DNA of 64,000 nucleotides, from assembly GCA_017795005.1 (NCBI GenBank), contig CP051242.1, positions 124,001 to 188,000 on the forward strand. Reading direction: 5' to 3'. Numbering within the stretch: position 1 is the stretch's first letter; every line of letters starts with the position of its first letter. Below the pieces are notes generated by a model. That model was not told the origin of the DNA, did not search any database, and saw nothing but the letters and a program-made list of their open reading frames with translations. Shown in pieces: positions 25,696 to 35,550 of the stretch. Both the position numbers and the translations under genes were made by a program. This DNA is from Balneolaceae bacterium (GTDB lineage: Bacteria; Bacteroidota; Rhodothermia; Balneolales; Balneolaceae).

Positions 25696-25735
25696 TTTCG
25701 ACCTCCTCTGTCTCCTCCCTGTCTGCCGAACAGGC
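25696..25735. repeat. 40-bp dispersed repeat, copy 1
   Basis: Begins TTTCGACCTCCTCTG and ends CTGCCGAACAGGC. An identical 40-base copy is at 34621-34660. Around it, 25630-25907 holds further hairpins: GAAAAGTTGAA / TTCAACTTTTC (25807-25817, 25825-25835), TCCCCTTGAGGGGA (about 25791-25804) and CTCCCTCAAGGGAG. No gene is seen in this 278-base gap. Confidence 0.8.
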
Positions 25736-25907
25736 AGGCTTCTCAAGGAGGAGGACTTTTCTACATAGAGTATTCCCTATTATTAAGTCTCCCCTTGAGG
25801 GGAGATGAAAAGTTGAACATGTTCTTCAACTTTTCTGAGGGGTGTCAAAAAAACTGAGGCTTTACGGACACCCTCCGTCACTTCGTGACACCTCCCTCAA
25901 GGGAGGA

Positions 25908-26474
25908 CTAACTAAATGGACTCAACAAAAACTTAGCGACTGCTGCAACTACCAGTGAATGCTTCACCTCACCATTCCCAACCATTTCCAGAAACTGGAC
26001 CAATGGTATCAAGTGTACGTTAATCCGTTCATTTCCATCCAGCTGTTGTTCCTGTACTTTCTTACAATTTCTAATCAGGTAGGTGTGAGTATAATTGGTT
26101 TGCATAGCCGGATTTGAACTTACATTCCCTAAATAAATGCATTCGTTTCCGGCATAACCCGTTTCTTCCAGAAGTTCTCTCTCTGAGGAATCCTGCGGAT
26201 TTTCTCCCGGGTCACAAACACCGCCCGGAAGCTCCAAAGTTGGCTTTTCAATACCATAACGGTATTGCTCCACCAGTATAATTTCATCTTCTGAAGTAAG
26301 GGCAATTACATTGATCCAGTCTGGTGCGTCCAGGATAGAAAAAGTAGCCGAATGATTTTCCGATTCAATCTTCATATCCCTTTTTAATACCTTGAATATA
26401 TTCGTCGTATATTCCACCCGTTCATTGGTGGTTACCCACGGTTCAATGGTATAATTAAACGTTTTTTTACCCAT
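25908..26474 (-). CDS. NUDIX hydrolase, ADP-ribose pyrophosphatase-like
   Basis: 188 residues. The complete Nudix box GX5EX7REUXEEXGU is at 85-107 (GVCDPGE ... RELLEETGY). Upstream, VALTSEDEIILVEQYRYGIEKPTLELPGG is typical of ADP-sugar diphosphatases, and SNPAMQTNYTHTYLI follows the box. It likely cleaves ADP-ribose or a related dinucleotide to AMP plus sugar phosphate. The start codon overlaps that of the divergent AMP nucleosidase gene in CATG, so the two purine-nucleotide genes share one compact start region. Confidence 0.88.
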   Translation of the reverse strand: MGKKTFNYTIEPWVTTNERVEYTTNIFKVLKRDMKIESENHSATFSILDAPDWINVIALTSEDEIILVEQYRYGIEKPTLELPGGVCDPGENPQDSSERELLEETGYAGNECIYLGNVSSNPAMQTNYTHTYLIRNCKKVQEQQLDGNERINVHLIPLVQFLEMVGNGEVKHSLVVAAVAKFLLSPFS

Positions 26475-27657
26475 GTCTGATTCAATGCATTTAGTCCATT
26501 CTGATTTTTCTTCTCCTGAAGAACTTTCCCAAGCTACGGAAAAAGCCTGCGACCTGATGGAAGAAATTTATGAGAAAGGGATGTACCCAAAAATGATCGT
26601 ACATCGGGAGTACTCGGAGCATAATCCTAATATCAAAGGCGAAATGGCTCAACCCAAAGCTTTCCGATGGTATCTAAGAAGGGAAATCAAACGCCTGATT
26701 TCAAAAAAAGCAGATATCGAGATCAAACCTTCCCGACCGGTTATTCCACTTAATGATCCTAAATTGATGAATCACACCGACGAGGAAGAATGGGATTTTA
26801 CCAAAAAGAAGATGTTCCTGTTTTCACCGGAACGAGTGGATATCTCTCTGAATCGTTTATCTCACTATACCGGAACTGATCCCTGTGATTTCCAACGATA
26901 TATTCTGTTTACCAATTATGCCATGCATGTGGAGGTATTTCTGGATAAATATCCGGATTGTGAAAAGCCTGTCCGTGATGGAGTTCAGATGCCGGCGTAT
27001 CATCATAAACTTCCTGATAATAAAGGAATCACGCTCATCAATATTGGAGTTGGTCCTTCCAATGCTAAAACCATTACAGATCATGTTGCCGTACTTCGCC
27101 CGGATGCCATGATTATGGTTGGTCATTGTGGCGGTTTACGAAATCATCAGGAAATAGGTGATTTTGTTCTAGCCAACGGCTATTTCCGGGACGATAAAGT
27201 CCTTGATGAACTCTTCCCGATTGGAAATCCGGTTATTCCGAATTATCTCCTGAACCTGTACCTGAAAGGTGTTTTGGATAAGTATGAATTAAAACACCGG
27301 ATTGGAACTGTATTTACAACGGCTAATCGAAACTGGGAATTTTCAGCCAAACATACCGTCCGACAAATTCATCAAAGTCGAAGTCTGGCCATTGATATGG
27401 AGTCCTCTACTGTAGCTACTAACGGCTTCCGGTATCGTATTCCTCATGCAACCCTGCTTTGTGTAAGTGATAAACCACTTCATGGAAAACCCAAACTTTC
27501 AGAAGCCGCTCAAACCTTCTACCAAAATTCAAAAGAACTTCATCTTCAGATTGTAATCGAAACCATCGATATGGTAAAGGCTAACTACCCGGAAGGATTG
27601 CCGAATTCCAGTATCCGTGCTTTCAATGAGCCATTGATGGAAGCCGGGGAAGATTAG
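26473..27657 (+). CDS. amn: AMP nucleosidase
   Basis: Splits AMP to adenine and ribose 5-phosphate, a purine-level control step. 394 residues. The N-terminal regulatory domain (about 1-170) precedes the nucleoside phosphorylase-like catalytic domain: INIGVGPSNAKTITDHVAVLRPDAMIMVGHCGGLR, IGDFVLANGYFRDD, IDMESSTVATNGFRYRIPHATLLCVSDKPLHG. Its ATG overlaps the divergent NUDIX ATG by two bases, so its promoter must lie inside that gene. Confidence 0.92.
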   Translation: MSDSMHLVHSDFSSPEELSQATEKACDLMEEIYEKGMYPKMIVHREYSEHNPNIKGEMAQPKAFRWYLRREIKRLISKKADIEIKPSRPVIPLNDPKLMNHTDEEEWDFTKKKMFLFSPERVDISLNRLSHYTGTDPCDFQRYILFTNYAMHVEVFLDKYPDCEKPVRDGVQMPAYHHKLPDNKGITLINIGVGPSNAKTITDHVAVLRPDAMIMVGHCGGLRNHQEIGDFVLANGYFRDDKVLDELFPIGNPVIPNYLLNLYLKGVLDKYELKHRIGTVFTTANRNWEFSAKHTVRQIHQSRSLAIDMESSTVATNGFRYRIPHATLLCVSDKPLHGKPKLSEAAQTFYQNSKELHLQIVIETIDMVKANYPEGLPNSSIRAFNEPLMEAGED

Positions 27658-27706
27658 GAACATAGAACTTCGAAGTTCAAAACTCCTTGTTCAAAGTTCG
27701 ATGTTC
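27658..27706. repeat. imperfect palindrome upstream of radC
   Basis: GAACATAGAACTT (27658-27670) is mirrored by AAGTTCGATGTTC (27694-27706); inside are AACTTCGAAGTT and TCCTTGTTCAA. The core ACAAGGA(G/A)TTTT(G/C)AA on the opposite strand is shared with the termini of the unit at 28488-28926. It may be a solo or decayed relative of those ends. Confidence 0.6.
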
Positions 27707-27770
27707 GAAAATTTTTTGTAAGGAGTCTCTTTGTTTTTGGTCTGACATGTAAAAAGGCATGTGAGGCACT

Positions 27771-28493
27771 ATGGATTTTACAATTGAAACCTTTTCTCCC
27801 GAAGATTTTCTGAACCGCTCCGTTAAGGATATGCGTCCTGATGACCAACCCCGCGAAAAACTGATGAAATATGGAGCGGGCTCATTATCGGATTCGGAGC
27901 TACTGGCAATTCTTCTTCGAACAGGAACTAAAAAGCTGAATGTGTTGGAAACCTCCAAAGCTTTGCTGGATCACTTCGGAGGATTACATGCACTTATCAA
28001 AAGAGAGTGGACTGAGCTTCGGGTGATTCCCGGTATTGCCAAAGTGAAGGCAATTACTTTGGAGGCAGCTTTCGAACTAGCTCGTAGAATTCAGGTAGCC
28101 GGGTTAGGAGAAGAAATACAGATTACGAGTCCGGAAGATGCAGCTGCTTTCTTTGGTCCGAAAATGCGTCATCTTAGCAAGGAAGTTTTTATGGTGGCCT
28201 TCCTGAATAACAAAAAAGTAATGACAGGTTTTCATCAGGTTAGCTCCGGCGGAAGTAATGCTACCATTGTAGAGCCGGCTGAAGTATTGAGGCAAGCAAT
28301 TATCAATCAAGCCAACTCCATTATTTTAGTTCATAATCATCCATCGGGAAGAACTGAAGCATCAACAGCTGATATAAACCTTACTAAACGAATTGCCGAA
28401 TCCGGTAAACTTCTCGGCATTCCGGTTGACGACCATATCATTATTGCCGGGTATGAATATATTTCTCTTCGCGCAGAAAGATTATTCCAATAA
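27771..28493 (+). CDS. radC: RadC-family JAB/MPN+ domain protein
   Basis: 240 residues, full length. An N-terminal helix-hairpin-helix part (LRVIPGIAKVKAITLEAAFEL, about 82-105) is followed by the JAMM metalloprotease-like motif E138, H188-N-H190-P-S-G and D201. The family was named from a repair mutant, but its biochemical role remains unsettled. The stop codon (28491-28493) falls inside the left arm of the inverted repeat that bounds the four-helix-bundle unit. Confidence 0.93.
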   Translation: MDFTIETFSPEDFLNRSVKDMRPDDQPREKLMKYGAGSLSDSELLAILLRTGTKKLNVLETSKALLDHFGGLHALIKREWTELRVIPGIAKVKAITLEAAFELARRIQVAGLGEEIQITSPEDAAAFFGPKMRHLSKEVFMVAFLNNKKVMTGFHQVSSGGSNATIVEPAEVLRQAIINQANSIILVHNHPSGRTEASTADINLTKRIAESGKLLGIPVDDHIIIAGYEYISLRAERLFQ

Positions 28494-28926
28494 ACAATAT
28501 TCAACAAGGAATTTTCAATGAACAAATCAAAATCTTTTGATTTACAAGAAAGGCTCATCAACTTTTCTTTAATGGTGATGAAGATTGTGGATTTGCTTCC
28601 TAGGACCTATACAGGGCAGCATTTTGCAAAACAATTAATCAGATCAGGAACATCGCCGTCTTTTCAATATGGAGAAGCTCAGGCTGCGGAATCCCGAAAA
28701 GACTTCATTCATAAACTCAAAATTGGACAGAAAGAACTTAAGGAGACATTTATTTGTCTGACTTTAATAAAAAAGCATCCTTTACTATCTGACCCTTTAT
28801 TAGATACAGCGATTTCCGAATGCGATCAATTGATTGCTATATTTTTTAAAAGTATCTCAACTGCAAAAATTAACCAGAGAGAAAACAATTGAAACTTGTT
28901 TATTCCTTGTTGAATATTGTTTATTG
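28488..28926. mobile_element. 439-bp perfect inverted-repeat unit carrying a four-helix-bundle gene
   Basis: The arms 28488-28512 and 28902-28926 are exact 25-base reverse complements (CAATAAACAATATTC ... CAACAAGGAAT). They enclose one gene for a four-helix-bundle protein of the 23S rRNA intervening-sequence (IVS) family. The layout matches rRNA intervening sequences (stem plus S23-type ORF), but the location is after radC, not in rRNA. No transposase. The left arm overlaps the radC stop. Confidence 0.7.
28518..28892 (+). CDS. four-helix-bundle protein, 23S rRNA IVS (S23) family
   Basis: 124 residues, almost all helical. Signature parts are FDLQERLINFSLMVMKIVDLLP, GQHFAKQLIRSGTSPSFQYGEAQAAESRKDFIHKLKIGQKELKET and a final helix ECDQLIAIFFKSI. 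The family occurs in intervening sequences of 23S rRNA and as free-standing genes; members probably form pentameric or similar bundles, and the function is not known. Related Avd proteins belong to retroelements, but no reverse transcriptase is nearby. The ATG is six bases inside the left repeat arm. Confidence 0.85.
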   Translation: MNKSKSFDLQERLINFSLMVMKIVDLLPRTYTGQHFAKQLIRSGTSPSFQYGEAQAAESRKDFIHKLKIGQKELKETFICLTLIKKHPLLSDPLLDTAISECDQLIAIFFKSISTAKINQRENN

Positions 28927-28958
28927 AAAACCTCTAATTCCTAATTCTGATTTCCCTT

Positions 28959-28966
28959 ATCTTTAA
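28959..28966 (+). promoter_or_regulatory. possible -7 box of argS
   Basis: TATCTTTA, one mismatch from TAnnTTTG, 24 bases before the argS ATG. It lies just outside the inverted-repeat unit, so argS transcription would not depend on radC. Confidence 0.35.
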
Positions 28967-28990
28967 ACCGAATCTGAAACAGAATTACGA

Positions 28991-30616
28991 ATGAACGATT
29001 ACCTCGAAGAGATATTAACAGCCTCGTTGGCACAATTTGAATTAGAAGAAACCCCGGAAATTCATCTTGAAGCTCCGAAAGTGGAAAGTCATGGAGATGC
29101 GTCCACCAATCTGGCTATGTTACTTGCAAAGCCCCTGCGAAATAATCCGCGGGCTATTGCTCAACAAATCGTTGATGGATTAAAATATGATGAAGCAAAA
29201 ATCTCTTCTGTAGAAATTGCAGGTCCGGGGTTTATCAACTTTCGTTTTGCTGAAGATTACCTTTATGATGAACTCGGGTCTATTATAGATCTCGGTACAG
29301 ACTTTGGTAAAACTGAAACTCAAAAAGGAAAAAAGATTCAGATTGAATTTGTAAGCGCCAATCCAACTGGGCCGCTTACCGTTGGTCACGGACGAAATGC
29401 CGTACTTGGCGATACCGTAGCCCGACTTATGGAGTGGACGGGAGCTGAAGTTGACCGTGAATATTACTTCAATAATGCTGGCCGACAAATGCGTGTACTT
29501 GGCCAGAGTGTTCAGGCAAGATATTTGGAAGAATTGGGCAAAGATTCTGAATTCCCAGAAGGCGGCTATGAAGGAGAATACATAAAAGATATCGCCAAAG
29601 AAGTAATTGAAGAGCAAGGCGAAACGTTAGTTGATGCTGACTGGACTCCATTCAAGGAAAAAGCCGAACAAGCCATTTTCAAAGATATCAGCAATACGCT
29701 GAATCGAATGAAAATCCATATGGATAATCATTTTAATGAGCATAGCTTATACGATGGTGGAGATATTGACTCCGTTGTATCCAGACTAAGAGAAAAAGAA
29801 TTGGTGTATGAGGCTGATGGCGCTACCTGGTTCAAGACGACCGAATTTGGAAAAGAAAAAGACACGGTTCTAATAAAAAGTACAGGTGAACCAACCTATC
29901 GGCTACCGGACATTGCCTATCACGCGAATAAACTGGATAGGGGATATGATTTATGCATCGATATTTTCGGCGCAGACCACATTGCCACCTACCCTGATGT
30001 TCTTTCAGGAATTTCTGCTCTTGGATACAATCCCGATAAAATAGATGTGATTGTCTATCAGTTTGTGACCATTGTTAAAGACGGTCAGCCTTTTAAAATG
30101 AGTACCCGAAAGGCAAATTTTGTGACTTTGGACGAACTTATGGACGAAGTAGGCTCAGATGTTACCCGGTTTTTCTTTTTGATGCGTTCACCTAATACTC
30201 ATCTCGAATTCGATATTGCCCAGGCTAAAGAAGCCGGGGAAAAAAACCCGGTATTTTATCTTCAGTACGCCCATGCCAGAATATTCAGCATTCTTCGTAA
30301 AGCAGATGAAGAATATTCCTTTGATGGGGAAGTTCAACTTAATTTACTAAAAGAAGATGCTGAAACTTCACTGATCAAAACCTTATTTAAATTCCCGGGA
30401 GCAATACAAAGTGCGGCGGATGCCCGTGAACCTCATCGACTGATTAACTACCTGAATGATGTTGCTTCTGCTTTCACTACTTTCTACCACGATTGCAGAA
30501 TTATTGGGGTAGACCCGAAACTAGCTCAGTCCAGAATCGCCCTGGCTAAAATCACTGCGCAAGTACTAAAAAACGGATTGACAATTCTTGGGATTACAGC
30601 CCCTGAACGGATGTGA
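28991..30616 (+). CDS. argS: arginyl-tRNA synthetase
   Basis: Charges tRNA-Arg. 541 residues. The N-terminal Add-1 domain (to about 100) precedes the class I catalytic core, with the HIGH-type motif TGPLTVGHGRNAVLGD (about 123-138) and the KMSK-type motif FKMSTRKANFVTLDEL (about 369-384). The C-terminal anticodon-binding domain has the DALR-type helices ending QVLKNGLTILGITAPERM. No truncation. The next gene's upstream GTG overlaps its stop. Confidence 0.95.
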   Translation: MNDYLEEILTASLAQFELEETPEIHLEAPKVESHGDASTNLAMLLAKPLRNNPRAIAQQIVDGLKYDEAKISSVEIAGPGFINFRFAEDYLYDELGSIIDLGTDFGKTETQKGKKIQIEFVSANPTGPLTVGHGRNAVLGDTVARLMEWTGAEVDREYYFNNAGRQMRVLGQSVQARYLEELGKDSEFPEGGYEGEYIKDIAKEVIEEQGETLVDADWTPFKEKAEQAIFKDISNTLNRMKIHMDNHFNEHSLYDGGDIDSVVSRLREKELVYEADGATWFKTTEFGKEKDTVLIKSTGEPTYRLPDIAYHANKLDRGYDLCIDIFGADHIATYPDVLSGISALGYNPDKIDVIVYQFVTIVKDGQPFKMSTRKANFVTLDELMDEVGSDVTRFFFLMRSPNTHLEFDIAQAKEAGEKNPVFYLQYAHARIFSILRKADEEYSFDGEVQLNLLKEDAETSLIKTLFKFPGAIQSAADAREPHRLINYLNDVASAFTTFYHDCRIIGVDPKLAQSRIALAKITAQVLKNGLTILGITAPERM

Positions 30617-30618
30617 TC

Positions 30619-31005
30619 ATGAAGAAAGCCTCCATCTACTTATTTATTATTTTACTTCTTCAATCCTGTGGGGTTTTTGATAATGAGCAGAATTTATCAT
30701 GTACCGATAATCCTTATATCGTTGCTGAAACTATGCCCAGCTTGATCGGCGGATTATCAGGGCTTCAAAGTAATCTTGTATATCCACAAGAGGCTATCGA
30801 TCAGGGGATTGAAGGGCGTGTGACAGTACAATTTATTGTTAATAAAAAAGGCAACGTTCTGGAGCCAAGAATAATTAGAGGAATTGGTGGTGGAGCTGAT
30901 GAAGCTGCCATTGAAGCAGTAACTATGTCTAAATTTAGTCCCGGAATGCAAAATGGAAAACCAGTATGCGTTCAGTATTCTCTTCCTATTGTTTTTCGAC
31001 TTTAA
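30619..31005 (+). CDS. TonB C-terminal-domain lipoprotein
   Basis: 128 residues from the ATG at 30619; an in-frame GTG at 30613 overlaps argS but gives a poorer signal peptide. The lipobox LLLQSCG places Cys at about residue 17. The rest is a TonB C-terminal fold: PSLIGGLSGLQSNLVYPQEAIDQGIEGRVTVQFIVNKKGNVLEPRIIRGIGGGADEAAIEAVTMSKFSPGMQNGKPVCVQYSLPIVF. There is no periplasmic spacer or membrane anchor as in true TonB, so it is probably an envelope lipoprotein of unknown partner. Confidence 0.82.
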   Translation: MKKASIYLFIILLLQSCGVFDNEQNLSCTDNPYIVAETMPSLIGGLSGLQSNLVYPQEAIDQGIEGRVTVQFIVNKKGNVLEPRIIRGIGGGADEAAIEAVTMSKFSPGMQNGKPVCVQYSLPIVFRL

Positions 31006-31011
31006 CGGCTT

Positions 31012-34000
31012 TTATTTAATCAAAACCATTGAACGGATTTGCACAAAACCGCCTGTCTCAATTCTGTAGTAATATACTCCACTCGAAAGAAAAGAGGCAT
31101 TAAATTGTACTGTGTGACTTCCGGCTGATTTTTGTTCATCAACTAAGGTGATAACTTTTTGTCCCAGGGTATTAAAAACTTCAATGCTAACAAGTCCGGC
31201 TTTTTTTAAACGGTATGAAATGGATGTAGTTGGATTAAACGGATTTGGGTAATTCTGACTTAGTTTATACTCAAGTATTTCTTCATCCGGTTCCAACCTG
31301 CTTTGTATTCCATGATTAACATGAATTTTAAAACGTCTTGATTTTCCTGTAACCTGATAAAAACCATACCTGGAAGCTGATTTCATATCTATTATTTTAT
31401 TCAACTCCTGATCCTCTAATGTAATCTCCCAATGATCCGGAATCCTGTTCCATCCAGACCAATTCAGTTCATAATCACCCGATTTTACCACCTGGATTTC
31501 AAGTTTAACAATATTGTTTTCCTGAACCGATGATCTCCCTTCGAATACTCTTTGTTCACCTTTTGCTCCTATAAACGAAACCTGATCTATTATACCATTC
31601 AACGATTTCATTCTGAGTACATCATGAACATCTGTGCCCGAGTTAGCGGTTTCCGAGAAAATTAAATATGCCTGATTATCAAGTACTGTTGCTTCTTTAT
31701 TGGATAATTGAACATTTATAAAGGAAGGTTTTTTATCTGAAATTACTTTTCCAAAATGATTTGGTTGAAGTCCGGTTTTCTGAGTTTGGCGAAACCTTAA
31801 AACGGGATTTTCATCTGTTGTCTGAACAAAAAAACCTTGCATAGGAGCGATATACCTTCCTGCATCACCAATACTATTAGCTGAATTGTAGTATTTAAAC
31901 CCTGATGTACCGCCGGATGTTATTACTTCCGGATCCCAGACAGCGTAACTTGTTCCCAGATTTGTTCCATCACTTACAATTTCATGCCAGTCAAGTGTTC
32001 CCGCAAAAGGATTCCCAACCAGATTATAGCTTAACGAATCTTCTGCTCCACGTACCAAATCCACAATCAATGAATCCGGTTCGGTACCACTAAACTCAAG
32101 GTACGTCGGCAGAGGACTTCCTCCGGGAGCGTCTTCAAACATATAGAATAAATACCCTTTCCCGGATGTAAAAGTTGAGTCTGTTCCGGAATATCCGGAG
32201 TAGCTTTGATCTCCCTCATTAAATAACCAAAGACTGGATTCACTTTCTGAAACGGTATAATCTGCCCAGGTTCCTCCCTGAGTATGAAAACTATCACTAA
32301 GAGTACTGAACATCTCTCCTTGAACCGGACTTGATATAATTCTCCATCCTGAATTTGAGTCATTAAATTTTCGGGAATAAGTAAGATTACCGGATATTTC
32401 TCCACCTCCTTTTTCGAGCCAGGCAGTATTCGTAGTGTCTGATATCAACTTCAAAGAACCTTTACTAACATCAAATACTCCACTCTCTAAAGACAGTTTT
32501 TCATAAACCCATAACCCGGATGCCAACTTTATTGAATCAGAAACTGAATTTATAGAAAGTGTATTCAGTTTTTGACTTGGAGATTTAAACCGAAGTGAAT
32601 CTGAATCTGAACTCCAATCCAGAATTGATAAAACAGAAGATGAATCTCCTGAAAAACCGAGACCTCCAGAGCTAATATAAAGTCCCCCATATAAACTCAG
32701 ACTTTGACCATTTAAATCTAATTCTGAAGTGCTTCCATCAAAAGTTATTCCACGAACCAGCCCAGTCTCGTCAAGTGTAACGGTATGCTTTATGTAAGCA
32801 CGATGAAGACTCGTTGTTGGTTTGGTTCCTCCACTCCAGGTAGCACCATCTGACCAGTTTCCAGAAGCAATTGTTTCAAAAACTATCTCAGGTTCAGCTT
32901 CACTTACAAGAACTGTTAATCGTTGACTCGTTGATTGGAGGGGGTCTTCATGAGAAATAGTAATCGAATAAGTACCGGATGATGCATTCGCAATATAAAT
33001 CTGCTCAATATTGTCCAGATCATTATCCCCGGTAGTAGCCACATTTGAAGGATTTGATTTATCCAGAATCCATGGCTGAAATGAAGACATTGAAGGATCA
33101 GTTACAGTAAGATCAAGATCATTTACTAATAAAGTATCTGATGGATCATTTGCATCCGTTGGAGGAGTCCCAGCTGGATCAGTCCATGCAATTGTGATAA
33201 TTAATGGCCGTACTGATGTATGCTCGAAATCAAAAGAAACCGTACCTCCATCTGAAATCAAAGTATCTTTAAGAACAACCTTTGAAGCATCTGAATTATT
33301 TGCTGAAAGAAAGCGAACTGCGCGCTCAGTATTTAATAACCCCCAACCTGTTTTATAATCCGGTCCTTCATTTCCAATATCACTAGCTGTATGAGCAAGA
33401 AGTGCCCGAATTGACGCTGATGACAAAGTATCTGAATTAAGATTTTGATAATGCTCTCTAATCAATGCAACTGACCCGGCAACTACTGCTGTTGCTGCAG
33501 AAGTCCCTCCTCCGGTTGAATATGCCGCATCTGCAGTGGATGTAGAAGTGTACACATTGGTTGGAGCAACAATATCCGGCTTAATTCTTCCATCATCTGT
33601 AGGTCCGAATCCTGAAGAAGAAATTGGATCAACAGAACTTAAATCATCATAATTATCAGAAGAACTTGAAACTGCCCCTACAATTAACACATTCTTTGCA
33701 ACCGAAGCGCCGTTTACAGATTCAAATCCCGTTGAACCTCCATCTAATTCTCTTACCGTTGTTGAATCTGTAACACAGTTTTGTTCTGAATCATATTTCC
33801 AATGTTTGACTGGCTGAGAGGACGGGCCTTCTCCTCGGTTATTTCCTGCTGCCTTTATTATCAGATAATTCGGTGCCAGATAAGCCACGCTATCCCAATC
33901 CTGTGCCTGGGAATCATGATACCCAAATTGATAGGCTTTGGTGGCGTCTTCCGATTCCAGCGAAAACCACATCCAACCAATGTCAGGACTTGTATTACTT

Positions 34001-34563
34001 GGATCACAAATACTCATATTGGTTGTCCAACCAGCCGTTTCAATATAGGGATGAGCAGAAGTCAAAAGTCCATTTGCTGCTTCTGTCGCCATTTCAGAGA
34101 TATCATTGGTCCAATTCCATGTTTCAACTGTTGCCTGATTTGCCATACCTCGTGCATCCGAGTCAACACCCGTGGCTACCATGGTTCCAACCATCTGAGT
34201 TGCATGCGCATTGTTTGTACCTGATGAAGCCTCCTCAAACGTAACCCGTCCCGAAAATTCATTATGTGATAATCGTGGCTGGTCCTCATCCCAATATCCT
34301 AAAACTACTCCATCTCCTGAAAGAGAAAGACCTGCAATTCCTCCACTCCAAAGCTGGTCGTTATTTACGGCTTGTGCTGCCCCCAGATTTGCTGACAAAT
34401 ATATTACCGGAAGTTTATACGAAGTGCCTTTTTGCTTTGCATTTTTCTTTGCTGCAAATTCAAGGAGGGCTTTTTTATTGAAGGTTTGAGCTGATGCAAT
34501 TTTCCCGTTAACAGAAATGAAAAGGATCAGGAGAAAATAAAAAAAGAAGTTTTTAGAGTGCAT
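31012..34563 (-). CDS. secreted S8 subtilisin-like protease with T9SS sorting domain
   Basis: 1183 residues. Signal peptide, then the subtilase domain with the triad D92 (GYWDEDQPR), H120 (NAHATQM) and S355 (GGGTSAATA), and oxyanion Asn241 (AAGNN). A proprotein-convertase-like beta domain follows (about 430-560), then beta-rich low-homology repeats. The type A C-terminal sorting domain (about 1100-1183) has [30 protein letters not shown] and SGVYYYRI. It is probably exported by the type IX system and attached to or released from the surface. Convergent with the TonB-domain gene. Confidence 0.92.
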   Translation of the reverse strand: MHSKNFFFYFLLILFISVNGKIASAQTFNKKALLEFAAKKNAKQKGTSYKLPVIYLSANLGAAQAVNNDQLWSGGIAGLSLSGDGVVLGYWDEDQPRLSHNEFSGRVTFEEASSGTNNAHATQMVGTMVATGVDSDARGMANQATVETWNWTNDISEMATEAANGLLTSAHPYIETAGWTTNMSICDPSNTSPDIGWMWFSLESEDATKAYQFGYHDSQAQDWDSVAYLAPNYLIIKAAGNNRGEGPSSQPVKHWKYDSEQNCVTDSTTVRELDGGSTGFESVNGASVAKNVLIVGAVSSSSDNYDDLSSVDPISSSGFGPTDDGRIKPDIVAPTNVYTSTSTADAAYSTGGGTSAATAVVAGSVALIREHYQNLNSDTLSSASIRALLAHTASDIGNEGPDYKTGWGLLNTERAVRFLSANNSDASKVVLKDTLISDGGTVSFDFEHTSVRPLIITIAWTDPAGTPPTDANDPSDTLLVNDLDLTVTDPSMSSFQPWILDKSNPSNVATTGDNDLDNIEQIYIANASSGTYSITISHEDPLQSTSQRLTVLVSEAEPEIVFETIASGNWSDGATWSGGTKPTTSLHRAYIKHTVTLDETGLVRGITFDGSTSELDLNGQSLSLYGGLYISSGGLGFSGDSSSVLSILDWSSDSDSLRFKSPSQKLNTLSINSVSDSIKLASGLWVYEKLSLESGVFDVSKGSLKLISDTTNTAWLEKGGGEISGNLTYSRKFNDSNSGWRIISSPVQGEMFSTLSDSFHTQGGTWADYTVSESESSLWLFNEGDQSYSGYSGTDSTFTSGKGYLFYMFEDAPGGSPLPTYLEFSGTEPDSLIVDLVRGAEDSLSYNLVGNPFAGTLDWHEIVSDGTNLGTSYAVWDPEVITSGGTSGFKYYNSANSIGDAGRYIAPMQGFFVQTTDENPVLRFRQTQKTGLQPNHFGKVISDKKPSFINVQLSNKEATVLDNQAYLIFSETANSGTDVHDVLRMKSLNGIIDQVSFIGAKGEQRVFEGRSSVQENNIVKLEIQVVKSGDYELNWSGWNRIPDHWEITLEDQELNKIIDMKSASRYGFYQVTGKSRRFKIHVNHGIQSRLEPDEEILEYKLSQNYPNPFNPTTSISYRLKKAGLVSIEVFNTLGQKVITLVDEQKSAGSHTVQFNASFLSSGVYYYRIETGGFVQIRSMVLIK

Positions 34564-34620
34564 AAGGCTTGCTTTTCAAGCCCTAAGATAGCGGTCTGGA
34601 ATAAAACTTCATTACTATTA

Positions 34621-34660
34621 TTTCGACCTCCTCTGTCTCCTCCCTGTCTGCCGAACAGGC
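34621..34660. repeat. 40-bp dispersed repeat, copy 2
   Basis: Identical to 25696-25735 in the same orientation. It lies in the 126-base gap between the subtilase and methyltransferase genes; a small GGCTTG/CAAGCC hairpin is also present beside the subtilase start. Confidence 0.8.
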
Positions 34661-34689
34661 GGGGGGATTGAGGGTGTGTCTGAAAGTGA

Positions 34690-35496
34690 TTAATTAGGCA
34701 CCAGCTTTGTAAAGCAAACAATTCCTCTTACTAACTGATCTGCTACTTTAAAACCAGCCTGATTGAAAAGCTTTTTGCTCTCATCTTTAGTCCAGAATTT
34801 AATCCCTCCCAGTGAAATAGACTCCTGCAACAGGCGCCCATACCAGGCATCACTTTTGATAAGATGCATCACAAAAAATACTCCATCCTGTTTGATAACC
34901 CGGCGAGCTTCATACAAAACTTTCAATTCTTCAGACAACTCATTCAGCGTTCCACCCATCACGATGCCATCAAAGGTTTTGCTAAAAAAAGGAATCTCTT
35001 TTCCATCTGCCCTAACCAAAAACATATCTGTCTCATCGGCTTCGGCTTTAAGTCGTGCTTCTTCCAACATTTGAGAAGAAAAATCCAGCGCTACAATTTC
35101 AGCCTTTTTTTGTGCTGCTTTTAGTGCTCTCCCGTACAAAGCTGTTGAACATCCTAAATCGAGATATAAACCACCTTCTTTTGGAGCGGCCCACTCAATA
35201 AGCAGTTCGTGTTCTTTTTCGATTGGGAAGTCTTCTCCTGATAATAGAGAAAGAGATCGTTTGCGCCAGATATCTTCGTAAATCGACGCTGTAAGCTTAA
35301 AATGATTGGTGCTTTGGGCAATAGAGCTGAAAGCCGGTTCTTTGCCCAGAATATCAATAATATTATTCCTGACCTTATATTCATCGCCTTCCTGTGAACA
35401 AACAGATCCGTTGAACGGAGTGTCCAACTCTGCAATGTTTTCAGGAACGTGTATAGTCGCTCTCTCATCAATCGGCGATCGTAATTCTAAATTCAT
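34690..35496 (-). CDS. class I SAM-dependent methyltransferase
   Basis: 268 residues. An N-terminal segment with a Cys-containing FNGSVCSQEGDEYKVRNNIIDIL (Trm112/UbiE-like lead-in) precedes the Rossmann methyltransferase domain. Motif I is LYLDLGCSTALYGRAL, then VALDFSSQMLEEAR, a DGKEIPFFSKTFDGIVMGGTLNEL motif IV region, and VIKQDGVFFVMHLIKS. The substrate is unknown; the Methyltransf_11 group often acts on small molecules or lipids. It lies just beyond the left end of the RM insertion. Confidence 0.82.
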   Translation of the reverse strand: MNLELRSPIDERATIHVPENIAELDTPFNGSVCSQEGDEYKVRNNIIDILGKEPAFSSIAQSTNHFKLTASIYEDIWRKRSLSLLSGEDFPIEKEHELLIEWAAPKEGGLYLDLGCSTALYGRALKAAQKKAEIVALDFSSQMLEEARLKAEADETDMFLVRADGKEIPFFSKTFDGIVMGGTLNELSEELKVLYEARRVIKQDGVFFVMHLIKSDAWYGRLLQESISLGGIKFWTKDESKKLFNQAGFKVADQLVRGIVCFTKLVPN

Positions 35497-35550
35497 GTCC
35501 TTTCTGTTAATTTGAAAACCGCGTACGCCAATGTATTCGGAGTGTTTCGC

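Noticed and set aside
28518-28892. Avd-type diversity-generating retroelement accessory protein
   Set aside because: The fold is related, but there is no reverse transcriptase, template or variable repeat nearby.
33802-34489. Several overlapping plus-strand frames opposite the subtilase
   Set aside because: Cys/Pro/Ser-rich translations without family features; they reflect the opposite strand of the protease gene.
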